A stretch of 64,000 nt of DNA from an uncultured Alphaproteobacteria bacterium (GCA_937995535.1 CALKJU010000083.1:1-64000); one strand, 5' to 3'; shown: positions 33,516-42,356, numbered from the stretch's first letter. Numbers and translations are program-made. The notes: generated by a model from the sequence alone, not told the origin.

Positions 33516-34541
33516 ATGACGGAGCAGATGAGGACCCGCGAGCTCGGCATGACCGGCCTGCAGGTGCCGGTCCTGGGGCTCGGCGGAGCGCCGCTGGGCG
33601 ACCTCTACAGCAGGATCCCCGAGCCCGAGGCGTTGGCCACGATCGAGCGGGCCTGGGAACTCGGCGACCGCCTGTTCGACACCGCGCCGCTCTACGGCCA
33701 CGGTCTCAGCGAGCACCGCTTCGGCCACGTGCTGCGCACCAAGCCGCGCGACAGCTACGTCCTCTCGACCAAGGTCGGGCGCTGGCTGGAGCCGCACGAC
33801 CCGGCGACGCTCGACCGCGGCCAGTGGGCCGGCGGTCTCAACATGCGCTGGACCTACGACTACAGCTACGATGGGACCAAGCGGGCGATCGACCAGACGT
33901 TCCAGCGGCTGGGCATCGAGCGGATCGACATCCTGCTGATCCACGACGTCGACATCTGGAGCCACGGTTCGCGCGAGGCCTACGAGCGGCAGCTCCGCGA
34001 GGCGATCGACGGCGCCTATCGTGTGCTCGACGAGCTACGGGCGCAGAAGGTGATCCGCGCGGTGGGTGTGGGCGTCAACGAGACCGAGCCCTGCATCCGC
34101 TTCGCCACCGAGTGTGACATCGACTGCTTCCTGCTCGCCGGCCGCTACACGCTGCTCGAGCAGGGCGGTCTCGACGATCTTCTCCCGCTCGCCGAGCGCA
34201 GGCAGATCAGCTTCCTGCTCGGCGGCCCGTTCAATTCCGGTATTCTCGCCACCGGCCCGGTGCCCGGCGCCAAGTACAACTACAAGGATGCACCGCCCGA
34301 GATCCTGGAGCGCGTGCGGCGCATCGAAGCCGTCTGCCGGCGCCACGACGTGCCCTTGGCCGCCGCGGCGATCCAGTTTCCGCTCGGCCACGCGCGCGTC
34401 GCCTCGATCGTCCCCGGCGCGGTCAAGCCGGCCGAGGTCGAGGCCAACCATCGCCTGATGAACACGCGCATCCCGGCCGATCTCTGGGCGGAGCTGAAGC
34501 ATGAGGGCCTGCTCGCCGAGGCCGCGCCGGTGCCCGAGTAG
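33516..34541 (+). CDS. Aldo/keto reductase (D-threo-aldose/pyridoxal dehydrogenase-like)
   Basis: This is a 341-residue oxidoreductase. The pattern LGLGGAPLGDLYSRIPEPEA, FDTAPLYGHGLSEHR, STKVGRW and LLIHDVD matches the D-threo-aldose 1-dehydrogenase/L-galactose dehydrogenase/pyridoxal 4-dehydrogenase branch: tetrad Asp and Tyr (DTAPLYG), Lys (STKVG), His (LIHDVD). Enzymes of this branch oxidise a sugar hemiacetal to a lactone with NAD(P). The start is uncertain: ATG 33474, 33516 and 33528 are in frame; 33516 has GGGGAGG very close. It precedes an FMN-dependent 2-hydroxyacid oxidase and a NanR-like regulator. Confidence 0.87.
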   Translation: MTEQMRTRELGMTGLQVPVLGLGGAPLGDLYSRIPEPEALATIERAWELGDRLFDTAPLYGHGLSEHRFGHVLRTKPRDSYVLSTKVGRWLEPHDPATLDRGQWAGGLNMRWTYDYSYDGTKRAIDQTFQRLGIERIDILLIHDVDIWSHGSREAYERQLREAIDGAYRVLDELRAQKVIRAVGVGVNETEPCIRFATECDIDCFLLAGRYTLLEQGGLDDLLPLAERRQISFLLGGPFNSGILATGPVPGAKYNYKDAPPEILERVRRIEAVCRRHDVPLAAAAIQFPLGHARVASIVPGAVKPAEVEANHRLMNTRIPADLWAELKHEGLLAEAAPVPE

Positions 34542-34561
34542 GTGCGGCCGCTCGGCGGAGA

Positions 34562-34590
34562 TTGACGGCAGGACTGTTCGGCTGTCATAC
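34562..34590 (+). promoter_or_regulatory. Weak sigma-70-like promoter candidate before the FMN oxidase gene
   Basis: TTGACG (34562-34567) and TCATAC (34585-34590) are spaced by 17 bp. The -10 is poor. CATACC within it is one half of the GGTATG-like half-site type that NanR-family regulators use, and the NanR-like gene lies downstream. Only one half-site is seen, so this is tentative. Confidence 0.25.
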
Positions 34591-34661
34591 CAAACGATCG
34601 ACGGTCGGCATCGGGCGGCAATGCGCGATGCCCGCTCGTTGGAAAACCGGGTGAGGTGACC

Positions 34662-35876
34662 GTGGCTGCCGAGCGGTGGCGGCGCAAGGCGCACAGCGTG
34701 GCCGACCTGCGGCGCCTCGCCCGACGCGCGCTTCCGCGCATGGTGTTCGACTTCTGCGACGGGGGGGCCGGTGACGAGCGGACCCTGCGGCGCAACGAGG
34801 CCGCCTTCGCCGAAATCGAGCTGCTGCCGGAGCCACTGAACGGCACGACCGGACGCGACCTGAGCGTCGAGCTGTTCGGCCGCCGGCTCGCCCTGCCCGT
34901 CCTGCTCGGCCCGACCGGCATGGCCGGCATGCTGTGGCCGGAGGGTGAGCTGGCCGCCGCGCGCGCTGCGGCGGCGGCCGGCACGGTCTACGTGATGAGC
35001 CATGGCTCGACCGTCGCGATCGAGGACCTCGCCGAGCGCCACGTCGGGCCGCGCTGGTTCCAGACCTTCATGTACCGCGATCGCGGCCTGACCCGGGCGA
35101 TGGCCGAGCGCGCCGCCGCGTCAGGCTATCAGGCGCTGGTGCTGACCGTCGACAACCAGGTACTGGGCGTGCGGGAGCGCGACCTGCGCAACGGCTTCAC
35201 CATCCCGCCGCGGATCGGCCCGGGCGGCGCGCTGGACGTGCTGCGCTCGGTGTCCTGGCTCTGGCGGATGCGCCGCCGCCGCGACGTGACCTTCGCCAAC
35301 TATGCGAGCGGGGAGCGGCGCGACATCCTGTCGCTCGGCGCCTATATCGGAACGCTGCTAGACCCAGGGGCGAGTTGGCGGGATGTCGAGTGGCTGCGGG
35401 GGCTGTGGGCTGGGCCTCTGCTGCTCAAGGGAGTGCTGCATCCGACCGAGGCGCGCCGGGCCGTGGCGACCGGTGTCGATGGCGTGATCGTCTCAAACCA
35501 TGGCGGGCGCCAGCTCGATGATGTCCCGGCGGCGATCGAGGCGCTGCCGGGCGTGGTCGCGGCGGTCGACGGCCAGATCCCGGTGCTGATCGACGGAGGG
35601 ATCCGTCGCGGCGCCGACGTCGTCAAAGCGCTTGCGCTCGGGGCTCGGGCGTGTCTGATCGGTCGCCCGCACCTCTGGGGCCTCGCGGTCGCCGGGGAAG
35701 CCGGTGTCGCACGGGTGCTGGAGATCTACCGGGACGAGCTCGACCGCGTGCTCGCGCTCGGCGGGTGGGATGGGATCGCCGCTGTGGGTCGCGGCGCGCT
35801 GTGGCGGCGCGGCGGGTCGCCCTTCGGCGACGGGGTGAGGGAGGCGCGCGGCGCGGCGCTCGTCCGCGCGAGCTAG
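34662..35876 (+). CDS. FMN-dependent alpha-hydroxyacid dehydrogenase/oxidase (LldD/glycolate oxidase family)
   Basis: This is a 404-residue flavoprotein with the FMN_dh barrel: DFCDGGAGDERTLRRN (entry helix), LLGPTGMAGMLWPEGE, the catalytic His in SNHGGRQLD (about residue 280), and the phosphate-binding IDGGIRRGADVVKALALGA with GRPHLWGLAVAG. It oxidises an L-2-hydroxyacid such as lactate, glycolate or mandelate to the oxo acid. GTG 34662 has GAGG at a good distance; a GTG two codons earlier is the alternative. Together with the preceding aldo/keto reductase it could form part of a short sugar-acid oxidation route. Confidence 0.88.
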   Translation: MAAERWRRKAHSVADLRRLARRALPRMVFDFCDGGAGDERTLRRNEAAFAEIELLPEPLNGTTGRDLSVELFGRRLALPVLLGPTGMAGMLWPEGELAAARAAAAAGTVYVMSHGSTVAIEDLAERHVGPRWFQTFMYRDRGLTRAMAERAAASGYQALVLTVDNQVLGVRERDLRNGFTIPPRIGPGGALDVLRSVSWLWRMRRRRDVTFANYASGERRDILSLGAYIGTLLDPGASWRDVEWLRGLWAGPLLLKGVLHPTEARRAVATGVDGVIVSNHGGRQLDDVPAAIEALPGVVAAVDGQIPVLIDGGIRRGADVVKALALGARACLIGRPHLWGLAVAGEAGVARVLEIYRDELDRVLALGGWDGIAAVGRGALWRRGGSPFGDGVREARGAALVRAS

Positions 35877-35888
35877 GTGGGTCGGGCC

Positions 35889-36650
35889 ATGAGCAAGCTC
35901 ATCAAGCGACGCAAGCTCTACGAGCAGATCGCAGAGCTGATCCAGGAGGAGATCGCCCACGGTCTGCTCAAGGTCGGTGAGCAGCTGCCGTCCGAGCGCG
36001 ACATCATGGCGAAGTACGGGGTCGGCCGCGCGGCCGTGCGCGAGGCCCTGTTCGCGCTCGCCAAGATGGGCCTGATAGCGATCTCGAGCGGCGAGCGGGC
36101 GAGGGTCATCGAGCCCTCGCCGGCGGTCGTGGTCCGCGAGCTGTCCGGTGCCGCGCGCCTCTTCCTCAATACCGAGACCGGCATCCGGCAGTTCCAGGAG
36201 GCGCGGCTGGTGTTCGAGGCGGCGCTCGCCCGCCGCGCCGCGGAAATCGCCACGGCCGAGGACCTCGCCGCGATCCGCGCCGCGCTCGACGCCAATCTCG
36301 CCGCGCATGAGCTCAAGCGCTTCGCCGAAACCGACGTGGCGTTCCACAGCGCCATCGCCAAGGTCGGTGGCAACCCGATCTTCCCGGCGATCAGCGACGC
36401 CGTGACCGAGTGGCTGTATGCGCAGCGCCACGGGACCGCGCGGGTTCCGCGCGCGGCCCAGCTCGCGCGCGAATGGCACGAGAAGATCTACGAGGCGATC
36501 GCCGCGCACGACGTGGCGGCGGCGGACGCGGCGATGCGCGGCCACATCGAGCAGGTCAACGGCTTCTATTGGCAGCTCCGCGATGCCGAGAGCCGGCAGC
36601 AGGCCCGCGAGGCGACCCGCCTCGGCCGGCTCGTTCCGCACGGCGCCTGA
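35889..36650 (+). CDS. GntR/FadR-family transcription regulator, NanR-like
   Basis: This 253-residue DNA-binding protein has an N-terminal winged helix (GEQLPSERDIMAKYGVGR and AVREALFALAKMGLI, about 35-75) and an FCD ligand domain (about 105-230) whose metal-binding residues are visible: Asp and His in ETDVAFHSAI, His in REWHEKI, His in RGHIEQ. The stretch SSGERARVIEPS and RELSGAARLFLN closely resembles E. coli NanR (NNGERARVSRPS, GELSGMAKDFLS, from memory). No sialic acid genes are present, so the effector is likely another sugar acid or amine. It probably controls the neighbouring oxidoreductases. The start at 35889 gives a normal length. Confidence 0.85.
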   Translation: MSKLIKRRKLYEQIAELIQEEIAHGLLKVGEQLPSERDIMAKYGVGRAAVREALFALAKMGLIAISSGERARVIEPSPAVVVRELSGAARLFLNTETGIRQFQEARLVFEAALARRAAEIATAEDLAAIRAALDANLAAHELKRFAETDVAFHSAIAKVGGNPIFPAISDAVTEWLYAQRHGTARVPRAAQLAREWHEKIYEAIAAHDVAAADAAMRGHIEQVNGFYWQLRDAESRQQAREATRLGRLVPHGA

Positions 36651-36788
36651 ACGGCGCGGCGCTCCTGGGCACGCTCGGTCGCTGACGGCGTCGGCGATCG
36701 CACGGTGATGTTGCGCCACGCTCGATCCCGCTCTGGCCTGACACCGCCCGCCAGCTTGCGCTAGGTTCATGGCAGGCCCCCGGGGAGG

Positions 36789-37826
36789 ATGGCGTTGCGC
36801 GCGGAGAGGTCTGCCACCTGTCGCCGGCTGATCGTCGAGGCACGGCGGTTCAGCGTCGAGTTCCCGCCGTTCATGGCCAACCATCTGCCGATGCTGCTCG
36901 TGGCGCTGGAGCGGATGGGTGCCGACGGGCCCCGCCTCGAGGCCTACTTCGCCGAGTATCGCGAGGCCAACGGGCTGGTCCCGGCACCCGCCGGCTCGGG
37001 ACGGATCCATCGGCGCAACTGGCAGGCGCATTTCGGCGAGCGCGAGTTCGAGGGTGACTACCGCGCGTTCATGGCCGAAGAGGTGGCACGGCTCGGGATG
37101 GCGGAGGCGCAGCGCGTCTATCTGCCGGCGCTCGTTCCGGGGATCGCGGCGAGCGCGCTGCATGCCTTGATGCGTCTGGCCTACGCCGAGCTCGAAGAGG
37201 ACCCGGACGAGGTCGCGGTGGCGCTCGGCTACTGGGCGATGACCTTTCTCCCCTTGCGCTTCGCCGGGACGAGCGAGCCGGTGACCGCGAACCCGGCCGA
37301 GATCCTCGACCGGCTGCGGGCCATCGAGGCACTCCGCGACGTGCCGCCGCCGGCGCCCGACCTGCTCTGGCGCTGGATGCGCGAGGTGTCGCGCAAGGCC
37401 GCCTTTCCGCCGGTCGTCGACTGGCTCGAGGCCGGACCGGACGTGCTGCCACGCGTCGCCGCAGCGTCGCGGAGCTTCATGGCGGCGACCATGACCTTCG
37501 AGGCGCTGCACGCGCTCACCGGCTGTCACTGGCTGCGTCTGGTCGGCCCACATTGGCCGGATCAGCCGCTCGCCGTCCGCTACTTCTGGCAGGCTATCTG
37601 CGCCGTCTATCCCAAGATCGGGATGCCGCCGCTGCCGGCGGCGGAGGAAATCGAGACGATCCGCCGCACGCCCTGTCCGGACTGGCCCGAGATCTTCGCG
37701 CGTGCCTGCGCCTCGTCCGACGAGCACGACATCAGCCTCGTCTTCTCGGCGAGCGAGGAGGACCGGCACTATCGCGACCCGCTTTACCGCGTGATCGCCG
37801 CCCGCCGGGTGGGGCTCCTGCCATGA
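36789..37826 (+). CDS. Questin oxidase-like protein (DUF4243 family)
   Basis: This is a 345-residue soluble protein. The N-terminal EFPPFMANHLPMLLVALERMGA and the mid-chain GIAASALHALMRLAYAELEEDP match the questin oxidase/DUF4243 pattern, as does TMTFEALHALTGCHWLRLV near residue 240 and the closing ASSDEHDISLVFSASEEDRHYRDPLY. In fungi the family performs Baeyer-Villiger-type ring opening of anthraquinones; bacterial members are uncharacterised. GGGGAGG abuts the ATG at 36789, so the real start may be the TTG at 36795, 6 nt from it. It overlaps the downstream amidohydrolase by four bases (ATGA), so the two probably act in one route. Confidence 0.8.
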   Translation: MALRAERSATCRRLIVEARRFSVEFPPFMANHLPMLLVALERMGADGPRLEAYFAEYREANGLVPAPAGSGRIHRRNWQAHFGEREFEGDYRAFMAEEVARLGMAEAQRVYLPALVPGIAASALHALMRLAYAELEEDPDEVAVALGYWAMTFLPLRFAGTSEPVTANPAEILDRLRAIEALRDVPPPAPDLLWRWMREVSRKAAFPPVVDWLEAGPDVLPRVAAASRSFMAATMTFEALHALTGCHWLRLVGPHWPDQPLAVRYFWQAICAVYPKIGMPPLPAAEEIETIRRTPCPDWPEIFARACASSDEHDISLVFSASEEDRHYRDPLYRVIAARRVGLLP

Positions 37827-39019
37827 CCGACCTGATCCTGCGCCACGCACGCCTGCCGCACGGGGCGCAGGCCGACCTGCGGCTGTCAGGCGGTCGGATC
37901 GCGCAGATCGCGGGTGCGGGAACGCTCGCCGGCGACGGCGCCACGATCGAGGACCTTGGCGGGAAGCTGCTCGTGCCGGGGCTCGTCGAGGGACATATCC
38001 ACCTCGACAAGACGCTGGTCGGCGTGCCCTGGATGCCGCACCTCCCGGGAGCCAGCATCGCCGACCGGATCGCCGCCGAGAAGCGGCTGCGCCATGGCCT
38101 CAGCGTGCCGGTGGCGCAGCGGGCCGAGGCGTTGCTCGCGCGGATCGTCGCCCTGGGCAGCGTCAATGTCCGCTGTCATGTCGACGTCGACGACGAGCTC
38201 GGCCTCGGCGGTGTCGAGGCGCTGCTCGGACTGCGCGAGCGCTGGCGCGACAGGGTGACCTTGCAACTCGTCGCCTTCCCGCAAAGCGGTGTCCTGCGCC
38301 AGCGCCGGGTCGCGGAACTGCTCGAGGAGGCGGCGCGGCAGGGCGTCGAGGTGATCGGTGGCCTCGACCCGGCCGGCTATGACGGCGACATCAAGGGCCA
38401 GCTCGACATCGTCTTCGGCATCGCCGAGCGCCATGGCCGGATGGTCGACATCCACCTCCACGACCCGGGCGAGCTCGGCGCCTTCCAGCTCCGCCGGATC
38501 GCCGAGCGCAGCGCCGCTGCCGGATTGCAGGGCAGGGTGGCGGCCAGCCACGCTTTTGCCCTCGGCGAGGTCGGTCGAGCCTCCTTCGAGGCCACGGCCG
38601 CTGCGCTGCGCGACGGGGGTGTTGCGGTCATGACCGCTGCGCCCGGGGCGGCGCCGATGCCACCCGTGGCGGCCCTGAACGACGCCGGCGTCACGGTCTT
38701 CGCCGGCTCGGACAACATCCGCGACGCCTGGTCGCCGCTCGGCAACGGCGACATGCTCGACCGTGCCCGCCTGATCGCCTGGCGACAGGGCTTCGCGGCC
38801 GACGAGGAGCTGTGGCTCGCCTTCGCGATGACCACCGAGCACGGGCTGCGCGCGCTCGGTCTCGACGGGCACGGGATTCGCGAGGGTGCGGCCGCCGATC
38901 TGGTCGTGCTGCCCTCGCCGCACGTGCCGCAGGCGATCGCCGATTGCCCGCCGCGCAGCCTCGTCGTCAAGGCCGGGCGCATCGTCGCGCGCGACGGGGC
39001 ACTGACCGATCCGCCCTGA
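37823..39019 (+). CDS. Amidohydrolase (cytosine deaminase/CodA-like)
   Basis: This 398-residue metal-dependent hydrolase has the CodA-type pattern: VEGHIHLDKT (HxH metal site), HVDVDDELGLGG, GLDPAGYD, HLHDPGELG, ASHAFALG, and the catalytic Asp in GSDNIRDAWSPLGNGDML. Close relatives deaminate cytosine, isoguanine or hydroxyatrazine-type rings, or open cyclic amides. Its ATG overlaps the questin-oxidase-like stop, so the substrate may come from a cyclic aromatic or quinone product. No signal peptide; cytoplasmic. Confidence 0.85.
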   Translation: MTDLILRHARLPHGAQADLRLSGGRIAQIAGAGTLAGDGATIEDLGGKLLVPGLVEGHIHLDKTLVGVPWMPHLPGASIADRIAAEKRLRHGLSVPVAQRAEALLARIVALGSVNVRCHVDVDDELGLGGVEALLGLRERWRDRVTLQLVAFPQSGVLRQRRVAELLEEAARQGVEVIGGLDPAGYDGDIKGQLDIVFGIAERHGRMVDIHLHDPGELGAFQLRRIAERSAAAGLQGRVAASHAFALGEVGRASFEATAAALRDGGVAVMTAAPGAAPMPPVAALNDAGVTVFAGSDNIRDAWSPLGNGDMLDRARLIAWRQGFAADEELWLAFAMTTEHGLRALGLDGHGIREGAAADLVVLPSPHVPQAIADCPPRSLVVKAGRIVARDGALTDPP

Positions 39020-39107
39020 GGCCCGGCACGCGGCTTGCACGGCGCGATCGCGCGTGCTGGAGTCTTCCGGCGCTGCGGTGGTGGCGCGCGAAGGGGGGAG
39101 AGCGAGC

Positions 39108-40247
39108 ATGGCGATGCTGCGGTTTGGCGTGGCGGCGATGATTGGCGCTGTAGCGCTGGGCAGCGCAGCGCTGGCGCAGGAACAGCTCGACACGGTCGCG
39201 ACCGCCCCGTTCCCGCCGGCGACCCCCGACCGGCTCTGGGTCCTGGATCTCGCCTTCAATCACTTGCCCGACGGGCGCGTGCACGTGATCGACCCGGTGA
39301 CCGGTGACTACATGGCCCAGATCTCGTCCGGCTTCACCGGCTTCTTCAGCTTCTCGCCGAACGGGGAGAAGCTCTACATGGCGACGACCTATTACGATCG
39401 GCTGACACGCGGCAACAAGTTCGACGTCCTCGAGATCTATGACGTCGCCACGCTCGCGCTTGAGGACGAGGTGCTGCTGCCGCCGAAGCGGGCGATGGTC
39501 GTGACCTACAAGCACATGATCGATACGACCGCCGACGGCCGTTTCGTGCTGGTCCAGAACTCGACGCCGGCCTCGTCGGTCACGGTCGTCGACATCGGTG
39601 CACGGACCGTGGTGGGCGAACTCGACACCGCCGGCTGCTGGGGGATCATCGCCTCGACCACCGTGCCCCGGCGCTTCGCCACCGTTTGCGGCGATGGCAC
39701 GCTGGAGGTCATCGACCTCGACGAGCAGGGCGGGCAGGCGGCACGGACGAAGACCGACCTGCTGTTCGATCCCGACGAGGACCCGATCTTCATCCAGAGC
39801 GACGCCATCGGCGACGTCCACTATTGGGTGTCGTTCCAGGGCAAGCTCGTGGCCGCGGACCTCTCCGGTGCCGAGCCGCGGATCCTCGAGCCGTGGGACT
39901 TCGCCGGCGGTGTGGATGGCGACTGGCGGCCGGGCGGCTACAATCCGGTCGCCGCGCATGCCGGCAGCGGCCGCGTCTATGTTGGCATGCACAGCGGCGG
40001 CACCGAGGGCAGCCACAAGTACCCGGCAGAGGAGATCTGGGCGCTCGACCTCGCCACGCGCGAGGTCGTGACCCGCGCGCCGGGCCATGCCGCGTTGGCG
40101 GTCAACGTCAGTGCTGCCGACGCTCCGCATGTCTTCGCTCTGGCGGAGGGGATGCACGTGGTGGCGCTCGATCCGGCCAACGGCTTGGCCGAGGTCGCGC
40201 GGATGGAAGGGGTCGCCGAGACCGCGACCTTCGCGCTCGCGCACTGA
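39108..40247 (+). CDS. aauB: Aromatic amine dehydrogenase/methylamine dehydrogenase heavy subunit
   Basis: This is a 379-residue periplasmic beta-propeller subunit with a signal peptide (about 1-23, ending ALAQ). Family landmarks are RLWVLDLAFNHLPDGRVHVIDPVTGDYMAQI, YYDRLTRGNKFDVLEIYD, and GSHKYPAEEIWALDLATREV. The large subunit forms, with the light subunit, the channel to the tryptophan-tryptophylquinone (TTQ) site. ATG 39108 follows GGGGGGAG by 7 nt. The light subunit nearby looks more like aromatic amine dehydrogenase than methylamine dehydrogenase, so the aau name is preferred over mauB. Start of the aauBEDA operon. Confidence 0.88.
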   Translation: MAMLRFGVAAMIGAVALGSAALAQEQLDTVATAPFPPATPDRLWVLDLAFNHLPDGRVHVIDPVTGDYMAQISSGFTGFFSFSPNGEKLYMATTYYDRLTRGNKFDVLEIYDVATLALEDEVLLPPKRAMVVTYKHMIDTTADGRFVLVQNSTPASSVTVVDIGARTVVGELDTAGCWGIIASTTVPRRFATVCGDGTLEVIDLDEQGGQAARTKTDLLFDPDEDPIFIQSDAIGDVHYWVSFQGKLVAADLSGAEPRILEPWDFAGGVDGDWRPGGYNPVAAHAGSGRVYVGMHSGGTEGSHKYPAEEIWALDLATREVVTRAPGHAALAVNVSAADAPHVFALAEGMHVVALDPANGLAEVARMEGVAETATFALAH

Positions 40248-40260
40248 GCCGGAGGCCAAA

Positions 40261-40788
40261 GTGAGCGGCACCGTCGCCGACCTGCTGGCCTGGGCCATGG
40301 CCCTGCTGCTGCTCGCCGGTGCCGTGAGCAAGCTCCGGGAGCGCGGCGAGTTCACGCTCGCCGTCGAGGCCTACGAGCTGGTGCCGGAACGCGCCGTGGG
40401 CGCGTTCGCGCTCGGCTTCCCGCTGGTCGAGCTGGCGGCGGGCCTGCTGCTGCTGCCCGCGGCGACGCGGCCGTGGGGTGTGGTCCTCGCTCTGCTGGTG
40501 CTTGCGGCGGCCTCCGCCGCGATCTTCGTCAACCTGCGCCGTGGCCGGCGTGTCCTCGACTGTGGCTGCGGGGGGCTGTCCGGACGGCAGCCGATCTCCG
40601 GCTGGCTGCTCCTGCGCAACGCGATCCTCGCCTTGATCCTGCTCGCGGCAGTGGGGCCCGCCGCGGTCCTGCCGCTGCCGGGCAGCGCTGCGGTGCTGGG
40701 TGCGCTGGTGCTGGTGCTCGTCTACGCCGCCGCGGACCAGCTGCTCGCCAATGCCCTGCGGATGACACCTGTGGCGAGGGCCGGCTGA
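40261..40788 (+). CDS. aauE: Amine dehydrogenase accessory membrane protein (MauE/AauE)
   Basis: This is a 175-residue protein with about five membrane helices and a conserved Cys pair in DCGCGG near residue 100. MauE-like proteins belong with DoxX/VKOR-type membrane proteins needed, with MauD, for disulfide formation and stability of the light subunit. GTG 40261 has GGAGG at 5 nt. The stop overlaps the mauD-type ATG by one base. Confidence 0.85.
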   Translation: MSGTVADLLAWAMALLLLAGAVSKLRERGEFTLAVEAYELVPERAVGAFALGFPLVELAAGLLLLPAATRPWGVVLALLVLAAASAAIFVNLRRGRRVLDCGCGGLSGRQPISGWLLLRNAILALILLAAVGPAAVLPLPGSAAVLGALVLVLVYAAADQLLANALRMTPVARAG

Positions 40789-41378
40789 TGGATCCGCTGG
40801 TGGTCTCGCACGCGGCGCTGTGGGTCGCGGTCCTCGTGCTCGGCGTGGCCGTCCTCGCCCTGGCGCGGCAGGTCGGCGTGCTGCATGAGCGCGTCGCGCC
40901 GATGGGGGCGCTGGTGATGGACAGCGGCCCGAAGGTCGGCGAGACGGCCCCGGCGTTCACGCTCAAGGCCTTGGGAGGCGAGACGGTGCACCTCGGCGCC
41001 GAGGGGATGCGCCGGGCGACACTGGTGTTCTTCATGTCGCCGACCTGCCCGGTGTGCCGCAAGCTGCTCCCGGTGCTGAAGACGATGCGGGCGAGCGAGC
41101 GCGGTCGGACCGAGATCGTGCTGGCGAGCGACGGCGACATGACCGAGCACCTCGCCTACCGCCAGAAGCAGGGCCTCGAGGAGTTTCCTTACGTGCTCTC
41201 GACCGAGCTCGGCATGACCTTCCGCATCGGCAAGCTGCCCTATGCGGTGCTGCTCGACGCCCATGGCACGGTGCGCGCCAAGGGCCTCGTCAACAGCCGG
41301 GAGCAGCTCGAGAGCCTGTTCACCGCCGACGAGCTCGGCGTCGCCTCGATCCAGGACTACCTGCAGAAGGCCGGCTGA
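40788..41378 (+). CDS. aauD: Amine dehydrogenase accessory thioredoxin-like protein (MauD/AauD)
   Basis: This is a 196-residue membrane-anchored thioredoxin-fold protein: N-terminal helix (about 8-28), then KVGETAPAFTLKALGGE, and the active site SPTCPVCRKL. MauD is needed to form the many disulfides of the light subunit. It is overlapped by mauE upstream and followed 22 bp later by the light-subunit gene. Confidence 0.88.
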   Translation: MDPLVVSHAALWVAVLVLGVAVLALARQVGVLHERVAPMGALVMDSGPKVGETAPAFTLKALGGETVHLGAEGMRRATLVFFMSPTCPVCRKLLPVLKTMRASERGRTEIVLASDGDMTEHLAYRQKQGLEEFPYVLSTELGMTFRIGKLPYAVLLDAHGTVRAKGLVNSREQLESLFTADELGVASIQDYLQKAG

Positions 41379-41400
41379 CGCGCCGGGGAGGAGTGGAGCG

Positions 41401-41910
41401 ATGAGCCTGTTCGACGATATCGTTCAGCGCGGGACCCGGCTCCTGGCCGACCGGACGTCGCGGCGCGGCATGCTGGGCCGTGTCGGTCGGACGCTGGCCG
41501 GTGCCGTCGCTGCCTATCCGGTGCTGCCGGTCGATCGCGTCGCGCGCTTCGCCCAGGCCGCGACCGGCACGGATCGGATGGAGTGCGATTACTGGCGCTA
41601 TTGCGCGTTCGACGGCTTCCTCTGCTCGTGTTGCGGCGGCTCGCTGTCCGCCTGCCCGCCCGGCACCGACGTGTCGGTGGTCACCTGGATCGGCACCTGC
41701 AGCAATCCCGGCGACGGCAAGAACTATCTGATCCAGTACAGTGACTGCTGTGGCAAGAGCACCTGCGGTCGTTGCGCCTGCAACCTCAACGAGGGTGAGC
41801 GGCCCGCCTACCGCATGAACGTCCACAACGACATCAACTGGTGCATGGCGAATTCGGGCAGCCATATGTATCACTGCACGCTCGCTGCGGTGGTCGGTCT
41901 GCCGGGGTGA
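41401..41910 (+). CDS. aauA: Aromatic amine dehydrogenase light subunit (TTQ precursor)
   Basis: This is the 169-residue catalytic subunit, exported through a long Tat-like signal (SRRGMLGRVG near residue 20). The two tryptophans that are cross-linked to TTQ are visible as Trp96 (VVTWIGTC) and Trp147 (NDINWCMAN), with catalytic Asp115 in YSDCCGK. The mature part has 14 cysteines. Segments CDYWRYCAFDGFLCSCCGG, CGRCACN and HNDINWCMAN match what I remember of the Alcaligenes aromatic amine dehydrogenase light chain better than methylamine dehydrogenase. It deaminates primary amines in the periplasm; electrons must leave by a cupredoxin or cytochrome c, and two cytochrome genes follow. Confidence 0.92.
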   Translation: MSLFDDIVQRGTRLLADRTSRRGMLGRVGRTLAGAVAAYPVLPVDRVARFAQAATGTDRMECDYWRYCAFDGFLCSCCGGSLSACPPGTDVSVVTWIGTCSNPGDGKNYLIQYSDCCGKSTCGRCACNLNEGERPAYRMNVHNDINWCMANSGSHMYHCTLAAVVGLPG

Positions 41911-42356
41911 CGCGTGGACTCGGCGCGGTGAGCATCGCCGCCGCTCTGCACGCGGCGCTGCCGGTCTCGGCTGCAGACGGCGCTGCGCTGTTCGCCAGGC
42001 ATTGCGGCGGCTGCCACAAGGCCGACGCCAGCGGCATGCCAGGCTTCAGCCCGTCGCTGCGCGACGGCCTCGCGCCGATCCTCGCGCGTCCGCAGGGCAC
42101 CGACTACGTCCTCCGGGTCGTGCTCAATGGGCTCAAGGGGCCGATCGAGTCGAGCGGGCGTCGCTACAACGGCGTGATGCCGGCGTTCGGCGCGCAGCCC
42201 GACGAGACGGTGCAGGCGCTGCTCGGGCACGTGCTCGACACGCTGCACGGCCTGCCAGCGCCCGATGCCGATGCCATCGCAGCCGCCCGCGCCGTTCCGC
42301 TCGCGCCCGACGAGGTCCACGCGCTGCGGGCACATGTCCTCGGCGGTGCGTCATGA
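41907..42356 (+). CDS. Periplasmic monohaem cytochrome c
   Basis: This is a 149-residue exported class I cytochrome c: signal peptide, haem motif CGGCH (33-37) and a likely axial Met91 in NGVMPAFG. GTG 41907 overlaps the stop of the light-subunit gene (GTGA), a strong sign that it belongs to the amine dehydrogenase operon. It probably accepts electrons from the TTQ enzyme, or shuttles them to a terminal oxidase. A longer open frame upstream is inside the light-subunit gene. Confidence 0.87.
   Translation: MTRGLGAVSIAAALHAALPVSAADGAALFARHCGGCHKADASGMPGFSPSLRDGLAPILARPQGTDYVLRVVLNGLKGPIESSGRRYNGVMPAFGAQPDETVQALLGHVLDTLHGLPAPDADAIAAARAVPLAPDEVHALRAHVLGGAS

Noticed and set aside
34562-34590. A complete NanR operator (tandem GGTATA)
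   Set aside because: Only one half-site-like CATACC is present; tandem copies are not seen.
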